From: CAVWCQ01 sp963753545
GTDB lineage: Bacteria; Chloroflexota; Anaerolineae; Aggregatilineales; Aggregatilineaceae
Length of the DNA stretch: 64,000 nucleotides
Assembly: GCA_963753545.1 (NCBI GenBank)
Contig: CAVWCQ010000008.1
Span: 1,798,001-1,862,000 of the forward strand
Direction of reading: 5' to 3'
This document shows, in pieces, positions 21,033 to 32,423 of the stretch. A program made the translations under genes and the position numbers. Numbering within the stretch: the stretch's first letter is position 1; every line of letters begins with the position of its first letter. The notes beneath the pieces are model-generated. The model searched no databases. It was not told the DNA's origin and was given only the letters and a program-made list of their open reading frames with translations.

Positions 21033-21362
21033 ATGTCTCGGGTAAACACAGTCCAAGAGATTTTTGAAAACATGAATGAAGGCTTCCATGCGGATCGGGC
21101 CGAGGGGGTCGATGCGGTATTTCAGTTTGACCTGACCGGGTCTAACGGCGGGAAATATTGGGTGAAGGTCGCGAATAAGCAGGTGCATGTCGAACAGGGT
21201 GAGCATGCGTCTCCCACCATGACGCTCACATCCACGGCGGATGATTATCTGGCCCTCGTCAACGGCGAATTGAACCCGATGATGGCTTTTATGCAGGGCA
21301 AAATCAAGGTGAAGGGCGATATGGGGCTGGCTCTCAAGCTCCAGGCCATGTTCGGATTGTGA
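21033..21362 (+). CDS. SCP2 sterol-transfer-domain protein
   Basis: A 109-residue single-domain protein matching the SCP2 fold: FQFDLTGSNGGKYWVKV, then PTMTLTSTADDYLALVNGELNPMMAF and KIKVKGDMGLALKLQ. SCP2 domains bind acyl chains or other lipids in a hydrophobic tunnel. ATG 21033 follows GGAGGAG at 21021-21027. The stop TGA at 21360-21362 is shared with the first bases of the conserved end of the adjacent TnpB element, so the native 3' end of this gene may have been altered by the insertion. Confidence 0.88.
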   Translation: MSRVNTVQEIFENMNEGFHADRAEGVDAVFQFDLTGSNGGKYWVKVANKQVHVEQGEHASPTMTLTSTADDYLALVNGELNPMMAFMQGKIKVKGDMGLALKLQAMFGL

Positions 21363-21500
21363 CACTCCCCACGGCTAAAGGCGGGGGCTTCTGACGGACG
21401 CTTGCCCTTGCCCGCTCACAGAAAGGGCAGACAGAGGGGCTACGTTATCCGGCACGGGTGTGTCCCACCCGGCTCGATTTAAAATGTTCAGGGCAGCGTT
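21363..21500 (-). ncRNA. candidate omega RNA (right-end RNA) of TnpB
   Basis: TnpB elements of this group produce a guide RNA from the 3' part of tnpB through the right-end hairpin, with the guide taken from flanking DNA. Here the TAG stop of tnpB (21377-21375) lies inside the end hairpin. About 100 bases inward from this end are conserved in the gene-less relative at 49770. That supports an RNA or DNA-structure function beyond coding. Ends are inferred, and the guide would be the reverse complement of the SCP2 3' end. Confidence 0.45.
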
Positions 21501-22551
21501 GTGATCTCTATCGAGCGATAGACCACAGGCGCAGGTGACCCAACGAGTCGACAGGTCAAAGTCTTGAAACAGGGTATGGCACAAGCTACAGCATTGGGAG
21601 GTATAAGCGGGGTCTACAAAAGCGATCTCACGACCAGCGTTTTCAGCTTTGTAGGTGAGATACTGCCGAAATGCAGACCAACCGCTGTCGAGAATGCTCT
21701 TGCTCAGGTGGTGGTTGCGAACCATATTGCGCACCCGCAGGTCTTCCAGTGCGATCTTGTCGAAGTGGCCCACCAGCGTCGTGCTCAGTTTGTGCAGGTA
21801 GTCGGCGCGTTGCTGGGCGACATGCATCTGTTGGCGTTGTACTTGCTTGAGCGCTTGGCGACGGTTTTTGACTGCCGCGTTGGGTTCGGGCCAACTTGCG
21901 CTGCAAGACGCGGAGCCGCTGCTGTCCGGCGCGGTAGTAGGCGGGATGGGCGACCTTCTCCCCGTCGCTGGTGGTGAGGAGGGCAGAGAGACCGACATCG
22001 ACCCCCACCCCTTGCCCGGTGGCGGGCAGAGGGTCGGGCTCCTCAATCTCGCACGCGAAGCAGGCATACCACTCACCCGCTTTGTGGCTCATGCGAACGG
22101 TCCTGATTGCCCCTTCGAGGGGTCGATGCCAACGCACGCGCACCCGCCCAATGCCGAACAGTTTGAGCCGCCGTCCGTCCAGCCGCGCCCCCACGCTGAA
22201 CTGTTTGAACAAAAAGCTGTGGTAGTGATTGCGCCCTTTAAAACGGGGGTAGCCCGGCCTTTCCCCCGCTTTCACCCGGCGGAAGAAGGCCTGAAAGGCC
22301 AAGTCGACTTGTTCAATGACACTCTGCGCGGTCTGGCTAAAGACCTGATCCGCATAAGGGAAGGTCTGGCGGTAGTGCTTCCCCAACTCGTACAACTCCG
22401 CCTTGCTCAGACGGTGCCCTTCCATCTGGTAGGCAACTTTGCGTTCCGCCAGGGCCATGTTGTATAGCCCGCGACAGGCATCCAACACGCGCCACAGGTT
22501 GGTTTCCTGAGAGCGGCTGGGATAGAGACGGTACTTGTACGTGCGGATCAT
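21375..22551 (-). CDS. tnpB: TnpB RNA-guided nuclease (one frameshift)
   Basis: About 391 residues from ATG 22551 (MIRTYKYRLYPS, GAGGGAG upstream) to TAG 21375. The N-terminal OrfB helix-turn-helix region, the RuvC-like core and the C-terminal zinc-finger region are present. Catalytic acidic residues are visible in GVDVGLSALL, IALEDLRVRN and LDRDHNAALNIL. The cysteine cluster reads CCSLCH ... TCACG, close to the usual four-cysteine ribbon. The frame breaks near 21870 (RTQRGSQ to KNRRQALK) and is restored by removing one base. Function is by family: RNA-guided DNA cleavage that helps the element persist. Confidence 0.85.
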
Positions 22552-22762
22552 TGCTCCCTCAACGCAAAACACCCCGTCAGAAATCGTGCGTTGCTTAGGC
22601 ACAGGGGTGTGACAGAGTGTTTTGAGTATGATTATATCATCGGTTACTTGCCAAGGAGTAGGATAGTACCTATGTTCACAAAAGGCAAAAACACGCCTTA
22701 TAGCCCCACAACGAAAGCTGGGGGCTTTACGGCCCTTTCCCGGTAAAGCCGCCTCTAAAAAT

Positions 22763-22800
22763 GCGGGGCGCGCTCCTCATCTGGAACGCGCCCCGCTTTT
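22763..22800. terminator. strong GC hairpin terminator
   Basis: A 10-bp perfect stem GCGGGGCGCG / CGCGCCCCGC with a 14-base loop is flanked by T4 on the plus side and by ATTTTTAG when read on the minus strand. It terminates the giant lipoprotein gene (minus strand, stop at 22815). Confidence 0.85.
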
Positions 22801-22814
22801 GTTATGCCAATTCC

Positions 22815-25800
22815 TTACGGGATTGGCACGTTCAGCCGAATTTGCTGCAACATGCGCAGCGCCAGCAAATTCTGGATCACTTCCCCGTATTGGCGTTCAC
22901 CGGGTCCAAACGTGTCGTTATAGCCGGGCGAACTGGGTGTCAGGTCCGGGTTGAGACCTGCCGGGCCAAGTTCGTTGATGGCGCGCGCCGAGTTGATCAC
23001 CGGGATATCATAGTCATTAGCCAGTGTCAGGATCGCCTCGTTATACTGCGCCAGAGCCGGATAAACGTTGGGATCGCCGGGGATAGTTGCCAGCACCGGG
23101 ATCGCGCCCCAGTCGATGATCTCGCTGATCACCGAGTCCAGGGTTGCCTGGAATTCGTCTGGCGATGTGCCGTTGATCAGGTCGTTGCGCCCCACGATTA
23201 CGAAGACGACAGCGGGCTGATCGACGCGCAGTTCGCAGTGCAGCGGCGTTTCGTCGCTCTGGCAGTAGGCCGGATCGGCCAGGGCCGTATCGAGCAGATC
23301 GCTGACTCTCCAATCGGTATTGGAAGCCAGCAGTCCACCTGAGGTGAAGCTGTTCCCGCCCGTTGGCAGCGCCGTGCTGTTGTAGTAGAAGGTCAGATCG
23401 TTCAGTTCAGTCGCGTCAGACAGATCCGCAAAGTTCGCGCTGCCATCGCCCAGTTCGGAGAGGAACAGGCTGGGCGGAGTATCGCCAACGGTGCTGAACA
23501 CGCCCGGATTGGTATTTCCACCCGACGACTGGTAGGTGTTTCGGATTGTGTCCAGAACGTCGTTTTCGATAGGTGTGAGATACGGTTCCGCATTCACATC
23601 GGCGGTGCTGGTGGGCTGTATCGCTACCGCTTCGCTCACGGTGACGGTAAACGTGTCCATCGCACTGCCGCCGCGCCCATCATCAACCAGGACGGTGATC
23701 GTTGCGGTCCCTGCGCTGCTGGCCGACAGACTGATCGTGCCGGGGGCAGAGACGAAGGCATTGGCCACGCCGGGGTTATCCGACTGGGCAAGGACGTTAA
23801 GCGCGTCTCCATCGGGATCGGTGGCGTTGTAGGGCACATCGAGCGTATCGCCCGCCGTCATCGTCTGATCCGCGATATCGTCCAGAGTCGGGTTGCTGTT
23901 CCCTGCCGAGACCGTTACCGTGAAGGTATCCTGTGCTGTGCCGCCGCGCCCATCGTCAACGGTGACGGTGATGGTTGCGGTTCCGGCATTCTGCGCGGTG
24001 AGATGGATTACTCCAGGTGTGGGTTGGTCGAAGCTGACGATACTCGGATCGCTGGACGTTACATCGAGAGTGAGTGGGTCGCCGTCGGGATCGGTGGCGC
24101 TGAAGGTTACATCGATAGAGTTGCCGACCGTCATCTGCTGGTCCGGAATGTCGGACAGTACAGGAACGCTGTTCGTCGCGGAGACCGTTACCGCGAAGGT
24201 ATCCTGTGCTGTCCCACCGCGCCCATCATCAACGGTGACCGTGATCGTGGCTGTTCCTGCGCTGCTGGCCGACAGACTGATCGTGCCGGGAGCGGAGACG
24301 AAGGCGTTAACCACGCCGGGATTATCCGACTGGGCAAGGACGTTCAGGGGATCGCCATCGGGATCGGTGGCGTTGTAGGGCACATCGAGCGTATCGCCCG
24401 CCGTCATCGTCTGATCCGCGATATCGTCCAGGGTCGGGATTGCTGTTCGCCGCGGAGACCGTGACCGCGAAGGTATCCTGCGCCGTCCCGCCGCGCCCAT
24501 CATCAACGGTGACCGTGATGGTGGCTGTACCTGCGCTGCTGGCCGACAGACTGATCGTGCCAGGAGCCGAGACGAAGGCATTGACCACGCCGGGGTTGTC
24601 GGATTGGGCGAGGACGTTGAGCGCGTCACCATCGGGATCGGTGGCGTTGTAGGGTACGTCGAGCGTATCGCCCGCCGTCATGGTCTGATCCGCGATGTCG
24701 TCCAGCGTGGGATTGCTGTTCTGCGCGGAGACCGTTACCGCGAAGGTATCCTGCGCCGTCCCACCGCGCCCATCATCAACGGTGACCGTGATGGTGGCTG
24801 TCCCCGCGCTGCTGGCCGACAGACTGATCGTGCCAGGAGCCGAGACGAAGGCATTAACCACGCCAGGGTTGTCGGATTGGGCAAGGACGTTCAGGGGATC
24901 GCCATCGGGATCGGTGGCGTTGTAGGGTACGTCGAGCGCTTCACCTGCCGTCATGGTCTGATCCGCGATATCGTCCAGCGTGGGATTGCTGTTCGCCGCG
25001 GAGACCGTGACGGTGAAGGTATCCTGTGCTGTCCCGCCGCGCCCATCATCAACGGTGACGGTGATCGTGGCTGTACCCGCGCTGCTGGCCGACAGACTGA
25101 TCGTGCCAGGGGCCGAGACGAAGGCATTAACCACGCCGGGGTTATCCGACTGGGCAAGGACGTTGAGCGCGTCACCATCCGGATCGGTGGCGTTGTAGGG
25201 CACGTCGAGCGCGTCGCCTGCCGTCATGGTCTGATCCGCGATGTCGTCCAGCGTGGGGTTGCTGTTCGCCGCCGAGACTGTAACCGCGAAGGTATCCTGT
25301 GCTGTGCCGCCGCGCCCATCATCAACCATGACCGTGATGGTGGCTGTACCCGCGCTGCTAGCCGACAGACTGATCGTGCCAGGAGCCGAGACGAAGGCAT
25401 TAACCACGCCGGGGTTATCCGACTGGGCAAGGACGTTCAGGGGATCGCCATCCGGATCGGTTGCGTTGTAGGGCACGTCGAGCGCGTCGCCTGCCGTCAG
25501 GGTCTGATCCGCGATATCGTCCAGCGTGGGGTTGTTGTTCGCCGCCTCAACTGTAACGGTGAAGGTATCCTGTGCTGTCCCGCCGCGCCCGTCATCAACG
25601 GTGACCGTGATAGTGGCTGTACCCGCGCTGCTTGCGGTGACCGTGATGATACCCGGCGCTGTGACCAGAACATCAGCCACCCCAGGATTATCGGACTCGG
25701 CCACAGTGGTAAGCAGATCACCATCCGGGTCTGTCGCGTTGTAGGGGATATCCTGGACAGTGCCCGCTGTGAGCGTCACATCCGGCATATCCTCGAAGAT

Positions 25801-28800
25801 TGGTTCTGTATTTGCTGCCTCAACGGTGACAGTGAACGTATCGGAAGTTGTTCCGCCGCGTCCATCATCGACGTTGACCGTAACAGTCGCCGTGCCCGCA
25901 CCGAGCGAGGTCAGGGTGATTGTCCCAGGCGTGTTGACTGAGGCGCTCACGACGCCAGGATTATCGGACAGGGCTACCACGTTGAGCGTATCGCCATCGG
26001 GATCGGTGGCGTTGTACGGCACATCGAGCGTGTCACCTGCCGTCAGGGTCTGATCGGTGATATCCTCGAGAGTCGGAGCACTATTCGCCGCGTTGACAGT
26101 GACAGTGAACGTATCGGAAGTTATGCCGCCGCGTCCGTCGTCAAGGGTGACGCTGATAGTTGCTGTTCCGGCATTCTCCGCGGTGAGGTGGATTACCCCG
26201 GGTGTGGGTTGATCGACGCTGACGATACTCGGATCGCTGGACACCACATCGAGAGTGAGTGTGTCGCCATCGGCGTCGGTGGCGCTGAAGGTCACATCGG
26301 TAGAGTCGCCGCTCGTCATCTCCTGGTCCGTGATATCGGACAGTACAGGAATGTTATTCGCTGCCTCAACCGTGACGCTGAAGGTGTCAGACGTTGTGCC
26401 GCCCCGCCCATCATCGACGTTGACGGTAACTGTCGCCGTACCTGCACCGAGCGCGGTCAGCGTGATTGTTCCAGGCGTGTTGACTGAGGCACTCACCACG
26501 CCAGGATTATCGGACAGGGCTACCACGTTGAGCGTATCGCCATCAGGATCGGTGGCGTTGTACGGCACATCGAGTGTGTCACCTGCTGTCAGAGTCTGGT
26601 CGGTGATGTCCTCCAGTGTCGGAGCCGTGTTCGCTGCGTTGACAGTGACGGTGAAGGTATCGGAGGTTGTTCCGCCGCGTCCATCATCGACATTGACGGT
26701 AACAGTCGCCGTACCCGCACCGAGCGCGGTCAGGCTGATTGTGCCGGGTATGTTGACTGAGGCACTCACCACGCCAGGATTATCGGACAAGGCCACCACG
26801 TTGAGCGTATCGCCATCAGGATCGGTGGCGTTGTACGGCACATCGAGTGTGTCACCTGCTGTCAGAGTCTGGTCGGTGATGTCCTCCAGAGTCGGAGCCG
26901 TGTTCGCCGCGTTGACAGTGACGGTGAAGGTATCGGAGGTTGTGCCGCCGCGTCCATCATCGACATTGACGGTAACTGTCGCCGTACCTGCACCGAGCGC
27001 GGTCAGGCTGACTGTGCCGGGTATGTTGACTGAGGCACTCACCACGCCAGGATTATCGGACAGGGCCACCACGTTAAGCGTATCGCCATCAGGATCGGCG
27101 GCGTTGTATGGCACATCGAGCGTGTCACCTGCCGTCAGAGTCTGATCGGTGATGTCCTCCAGTGTCGGAGCCGTGTTCGCTGCGTTGACAGTGATGGTGA
27201 ATGTATCGGAGGTTGTGCCGCCGCGTCCATCATCGACATTGACGGTAACAGTCGCCGTACCCGCACCGAGCGCGGTCAGGCTGACTGTGCCGGGTATGTT
27301 GACTGAGGCACTCACCACGCCAGGATTATCGGACAGGGCCACCACGTTAAGCGTGTCGCCATCCGGATCGGTGGCATTGTATGGCACATCGAGCGTGTCG
27401 CCCGCCGTCAGAGTCTGATCGGTAATGTCTTCCAGAGTCGGGGCACTATTCGCCGCCTCAACCGTGACCGTGAACGTATCGGAAACGGTCCCGCCGCGCC
27501 CATCGTCAACCGTGACAGTGATTGTCGCAGTTCCGGCATTCTGCGCGGTGAGGTGGAGTACCCCGGGTGTGGGTTGATCGATGCTGACAATACTTGGATT
27601 GTCGGACACGACGTCAAGCGTGAGTGTGTCGCCGTCGGGGTCGGTAGCGCTAAAGGTTACATCGGTAGAGTCGCCGCCCGTCATCTCCTGGTCCGGGATA
27701 TCGGACAATTCGGGAACGTTGTTCACCGCCTCAACCGTAACCGTGAAGGTGTCGGAAGCCGTGCCGCCCCGCCCATCATCGACAGTTACGGTAACAGTCG
27801 CCGTACCCGCGCTGTTCGCCGTGACCATGATCGAGCCGGGAGCGACAACCAGTGTGTCGGCAACGCCTGGATTGTTAGATTGCGCGAGCACCGTCAAGGC
27901 GTCACCATCAAGATCGCTTGCCGTGTAGTTGATTGTTTGGATCGTGCCCGCCGTCATAGTGACGTCGGTGATATCCACCAGGGTGGGAGCGCTGTTCGGA
28001 GCCTCAACAGTGACATTAAACGAGTCGGATACGGTTCCGCCGCGCCCGTCGTTGACCGTGATTGTGATCGTCGCTGTTCCGGCATTCTGCGCCGTCAGCC
28101 GGATCACACCGGGGGCTGGTTCGTTGGTGCTGACGATGCTCGGGTTGTTGGAAACCACGACCAGGCTCAGTGTGTCGCCATCGGGATCGGTCGCGCTGAA
28201 CGTCACATCGCGTGTTTCGCCGCCCGTCATTTCCTGGTCTGCGAAATCAGACAGCACTGGTATGCGGTTCGGGGCCGCCACGGTCACCACGAAAGTATCA
28301 ACCGCTGTCCCGCCGCGATTATCGCTGGCTGTGACAGTGATCGTGGCCAGTCCGGGACTAAACGCCCGTACAGAGATCGTGTCTGAGCCGGATACTGATG
28401 CCGTCGCGACGCCGGGATTGCTCGATTCGGCGGTTACATTGATCGGGTCGCCGTTCGGATCGCTTGCGCCGTAGCTCAGTTGGATCGTGTCGCCAACGAT
28501 GACTGTTTGATCGGTGAGGTTGCCGAGAACCGGGTTGGCGTTGGGAGCCGATACCGTCACGCTGAAGCTGTCGGCTGCTGTGCCGCCGCGCCGATCATCA
28601 ACGGTAGCAGTGATGATTGCCGTACCCGCGCTCAACGCATCCAGCCGGATGGTGCCTGCCGATTTGATAGTCGCCCGGACAATGCCCGGCGCGCTGGATT
28701 TAACTTCCGCGTCCAGCAGATCTCCATCGGGATCGGAGGCTATATACGTGACGCGAGTTGTGTCGCCCACAATCATCGTCTGATCGGGGATCGTGCTGAT

Positions 28801-30579
28801 CGTCGGGGCGCTGTTGGGGGCCTCGACCCTGACGGTCAAGGTGTCCGAGACAGTGCCGCCGCGTCCATCATCAACAGTGACGATAACGGTTGCGGTTCCG
28901 GCATTTTGCGCAGTCAGCCGAACGACACCCGGCGCGGGCATGCCCACGCTGACGATGCTGGGGTTGCTCGACTGAACGGCTGCATTCAGTGTATCGCCAT
29001 CGGGATCGGTCGCGGTGAAGGTCACATCTTGTGTTTCACCCCCCGTCATCTCCTGATCTGCGATATTAGAGAGCGTCGGGATTCGGTTCGGAGCGGCAAT
29101 CGTTACCACAAAGGTATCGCTCGCTATTCCACCGCGCCCATCGTTTACCGTGACGGTTACGATGGCCGTGCCCGCTCGCAGGGCGTTCAGAGTAAGCTGG
29201 GCGGGACCTGTGAGCGCCGCTGTAACGACAGCCGGGCTGCTTGACTGGGCTGTGACGTTGAGCGTATCGCCGTCCGGGTCGCTGAGAATCAGCGCAATCG
29301 GGAGTGTCTGCCCAACCGCCATTGTCTGATCCACAATGTTCTGGATCGCTGGGGCGCGGTTTGGCTGCTGTGTAATGGTTCCTGTCGGGGAGGCCGTGGG
29401 CGTATTCGACGGAACCACCGCGATTTGCGTCGAGAGCTGCGTTGGAGTCAGCGTGAGGGTCGGCGTTGGCGGAATGGTCCCAACCGGAACCCCGTAGCAG
29501 ACGCCTAGCGGCATCACATTGGTTGCTTCGACCCAGCCGTAGGTCCCGGCGATGGCGATCTGCCACCACTGGCCCGCTGCATCACGAGCTGTCACGCTGA
29601 AGTCCTGACCCGCCGCGACAACAGTCATCCGGGTATAGACCTGACCCGGACCCGTATAAACGGTCAGCCCATTCTGAAGTATCCGTACATGGCATGGTTC
29701 AAGCGTTGCGGTTGGGGTGTTCGTTCCCAGCGGCAGCGGCGTATACGTCGGTATGATCGGCGTCGGCGTCGGTGGCAGGGGCGTGAACGTTGGCGGGATC
29801 GTTGGCGGCGTCATGTTCGGACGCAGCGTTGGGGTGGGGGGAGCCAGCACAATCGGGATCAGCGTGCAGTTGCCAACCTGATTGACATAATAACCGCTCA
29901 CCCAGGCGACACGCCCATTGTAATTGATTTGCCACCAGGGATCGGGGTAAATCTGCCGGCCCAGGATGGTGAATGTTTGACCCAGTTGTGCCGAACTGAT
30001 CACGTCGTAGATCAGGCCCGGCCCGGTGCGCACATTGAGCGCTCCCACTGAGATCTCCGCCCGGCAGGTAGGATCATAAGCGGTGATCGCTGTTGCCGTG
30101 ACAAATGGCAGCAGCGTTGCCGGGGTCTGCGTGATCTGGCTGGCTCGATCACGGACAATGATCGTGATCCGGGTTGATTTGCCGCGCACTGTACCGCGCC
30201 AGGGGACAACCTCAAGCGTATGAGGCCCGGTTGTCGTTGGACGCCAGCGGAACAGTACCTCGAATTCCTTGTCGCCGCCTGTAGCCTGATTAGGTGAGGC
30301 TTGGGAGGCCACGACGAAGTTATCCGCCAGCAGTTCGACATGGGTGACGCCCTGGGCGTCCGACGCGTTGGCGAAGATGCGAACGTCATTATCGCGGAGT
30401 ACCTGAGCGTTGTTGTCGGGGGCGTTGATAACGGCAGAGGGTGCCCCGCCTACGGCGCTCTTGGTAGCTTTTTGTTTTTTGTCTCCACCCGTCAGGTTGC
30501 ACGCCAGTGCAGCCATCAGCAGCAGGGACAACACAAACACCGGCCAAACGGCGCGTTTAACGCGCATGCCAGGTGACAT
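22815..30579 (-). CDS. giant lipoprotein: two SH3 domains, 21 Ig/cadherin-like repeats, SGNH-like C-terminus (one frameshift)
   Basis: About 2,590 residues from ATG 30579 (MSPGMRVKRAV), which has AGGAGGAG directly upstream. A lipobox (LLLMAALAC) anchors it to the membrane. Then come an Ig-like segment, two bacterial SH3-like domains (LNVRTGPGLIYD and LTVYTGPGQVYT) separated by a Pro/Thr linker, and 21 tandem ~91-residue repeats with the motifs TDPDGD and DDGRGG, typical of Ca2+-binding Ig/cadherin-type modules. A ~250-residue C-terminal domain contains VFVIVGRNDLINGTSPDEF and resembles SGNH hydrolases. The frame breaks near 24437 by one extra C in a C-run inside repeat 19. Likely a cell-surface adhesin or stalk with an enzymatic or binding head. 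Confidence 0.85.
23627..29357 (-). repeat. 21 tandem repeats of about 273 bp
   Basis: Twenty-one in-frame units (about 5.73 kb) encode Ig/cadherin-like domains. Units 8-11 and 13 are close to one another, as are 15-19 and 21, showing recent unit duplication. Units with the EMTGG/DVTFSATD variant (2, 5, 7, 12, and the related 20) are interspersed, so at least two sequence classes alternate. Such arrays change length by recombination and are prone to collapse in assembly. Confidence 0.9.
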
Positions 30580-30840
30580 GTTCTCCTCCTGATAGTCGTT
30601 CAAAAAAATTCCTTCGATAATCTTTCAATATCCAGTTTATTACATTTACCCCTCACGCGGCAATTTGCGAAGTCGCCTGAGGGAAAAGACGGTGGTTAAT
30701 CGTCTGTTGATCGTCGGGCTGTTAAGCCTGACCGAAAACTGTCAGGACAGCGTGGTCAAATCGTCACGCTCCGTCCACTACTTATAGTTATACTGAAGGC
30801 TGGTTCTGGGCATCCCCCCATTTTTTAGGAGTGGAGCTAG

Positions 30841-31395
30841 ATGGAACAACCCTGGCATGTGATGACGAAAACCCTGGTTCTGGACCGCAGCCCCTTTTTG
30901 CGCGTATGGAGTGAGGTGGTGCGTCTGACGAACGGCTCGATTATTCCCGACTGGACGCGGCTGGAAATGCCCGATTATGCGCTCGTTTTTGCCGTGACTG
31001 CGCAACAAACCGTGCCTATGATCCGCTGCTACAAACACGGGGCAGGCTGTACGATGGTCAACCTGCCCGGCGGGTATATCGATCACGGCGAAGATCCACT
31101 GCTAGCCGCCCAGCGTGAACTGCTGGAAGAAACGGGCCTCGCCTCTGACCAGTGGACGCTCCTGGCGCGTTATGTGGCCGATGCGAATCGGGAGGCGGGC
31201 TGGGGCCATATTTACCTGGCCCAGGATGCCCGGCAGTTAGCGGAACCAGACGCGGGCGACCTGGAGCAGATCGACCTGTTTTTCCAGCCGCTCGATCAGG
31301 TGCGCGCGCTGTGGCGGTCCGGTGAGATGATGCAGTTTTCTTCCTCGGCGGGCATTGCCCTGGCGCTGGATGAACTGGGAACGCCTGTCCTTTAG
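30841..31395 (+). CDS. NUDIX hydrolase, ADP-ribose-pyrophosphatase-like
   Basis: A 184-residue protein starting at ATG 30841 after AGGAG. The Nudix box is complete (GGYIDHGEDPLLAAQRELLE followed by ETG). An upstream PGG and the layout VRLTNGSIIPDW ... YKHG ... NLPGGYID resemble ADP-sugar pyrophosphatases such as NudF. It is about 80 bases upstream of the lactate dehydrogenase and on the same strand, so cotranscription is possible. It is unrelated in detail to the NUDIX gene at 914. Confidence 0.87.
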   Translation: MEQPWHVMTKTLVLDRSPFLRVWSEVVRLTNGSIIPDWTRLEMPDYALVFAVTAQQTVPMIRCYKHGAGCTMVNLPGGYIDHGEDPLLAAQRELLEETGLASDQWTLLARYVADANREAGWGHIYLAQDARQLAEPDAGDLEQIDLFFQPLDQVRALWRSGEMMQFSSSAGIALALDELGTPVL

Positions 31396-31478
31396 CCCTA
31401 TCAGCGCCGCTTGCCGTCTGATGGACATCCTGCCACAATTAATCCGAGACCCTTTTTGGATCAAGGCAGGAGAACGTT

Positions 31479-32423
31479 ATGAAAATAGGAATTATTGGCA
31501 GTGGGATGGTTGGCGCGACCGCGGCCTATGCTATGGTCATGCGCGGCATTGGCCGCGAAGTGGTGCTGGTCGACAAAAATATGATACGCGCCCGCGCCGA
31601 AGCCGACGATATTCTGCACGCCGTGCCGTTTGCCAACCCCATGACCGTTCGTGCTGGTGACTATCCAGATCTGGAAGGCTGCCCGGTGGTGATTATCACG
31701 GCGGGTGTCAGCCAGCGGCCCGGTGAAACACGGCTCCAGCTTCTCGAACGGAATGCCGCCGTCTTCCGTGACGTGATACCGAGCGTGCTCCGATATGCGC
31801 CGAATGCGGTTCTGGTGGTGGCAACCAACCCGGTCGACGTGATGACGCACATCGCGGCGCGCTTTGCCCAGGAGCAGGGTGTTCCCGCCGGGCGTGTCCT
31901 CGGCTCCGGTACCACGCTCGATACGGCGCGATTCAGGGCGCTGTTGGGCCGCCACCTGGGTATCGACTCCTATCATGTCCATGCCTACGTTTTGGGCGAA
32001 CATGGCGACTCCGAGGTGCTGGCCTGGTCCGAGGTCAGTATCGGCGGCATTCCCCTGGAGGAGTTTTGTGTCGATGCCACGCGCGAGGTTACGCCCGATG
32101 TGCGGAAAAGCATTGACGAACAGGTGCGGCGCGCTGCTTACCATATTATCGAAGGAAAAGGCTCGACGTATTACGGCATCGGCAGTGCATTGGCCCGCAT
32201 CACCAATGTCATTCTCAGTGACCAGCGCTCGCTGCTGACCGTTTGCACTCCCTGTGAAGACGTAGTGGGTGTGCGCGATGTGACCGTCGCTCTGCCGAAT
32301 CTCGTCGGTGGGGCAGGGGTGCTGTCTAGCTGTCTGTTCCCGCTCAGCGACGAGGAATACGAGGGTTTGAGAGCCAGCGCTCGCATCGTCCGCAGTGCGA
32401 TTGACGGCATTGCGGGTATCTAG
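31479..32423 (+). CDS. ldh: L-lactate dehydrogenase
   Basis: 314 residues, the normal family length. The NAD-binding glycine motif is GIIGSGMVGATAA at the N-terminus. The substrate loop reads AGVSQRPGETR; glutamine at the specificity position is the lactate-type residue (malate dehydrogenases have arginine). The catalytic histidine is in LGEHGDSE near residue 174, and GTTLDTARFR is also LDH-type. The enzyme interconverts pyruvate and L-lactate with NAD(H) in the cytoplasm. Start ATG 31479 follows GGAG. Confidence 0.9.
   Translation: MKIGIIGSGMVGATAAYAMVMRGIGREVVLVDKNMIRARAEADDILHAVPFANPMTVRAGDYPDLEGCPVVIITAGVSQRPGETRLQLLERNAAVFRDVIPSVLRYAPNAVLVVATNPVDVMTHIAARFAQEQGVPAGRVLGSGTTLDTARFRALLGRHLGIDSYHVHAYVLGEHGDSEVLAWSEVSIGGIPLEEFCVDATREVTPDVRKSIDEQVRRAAYHIIEGKGSTYYGIGSALARITNVILSDQRSLLTVCTPCEDVVGVRDVTVALPNLVGGAGVLSSCLFPLSDEEYEGLRASARIVRSAIDGIAGI

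Larger units (their letters stand above)
21360..22748 (-). mobile_element. IS200/IS605-group (IS1341-type) element encoding TnpB
   Basis: One end (21360-21470) starts TGACACTCCCCACGGCT and forms a C4/G4 hairpin. The other (22680-22748) has CCCCACAACG ... CTGGGGG and ends in GGTAAAG. The same two ends, without the gene, recur at 49770-50110, which fixes the boundaries to within a few bases. No Y1 transposase (TnpA) is present, so mobilisation would need TnpA in trans. TnpB lies on the minus strand. Confidence 0.8.

Noticed and set aside
20874..21365. Minus-strand frame opposite the SCP2 gene
   Set aside because: The plus strand has a clear SCP2 domain and ribosome site; the antisense frame has none.
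24604..25941. Plus-strand open frames repeated across 24-29 kb
   Set aside because: They mirror the 273-bp coding repeats of the giant lipoprotein on the other strand.
23627..29357. Possible CRISPR array because of the regular repeats
   Set aside because: The units are about 273 bp, contiguous, in frame and code for Ig/cadherin-like domains; there are no spacers and no cas genes.
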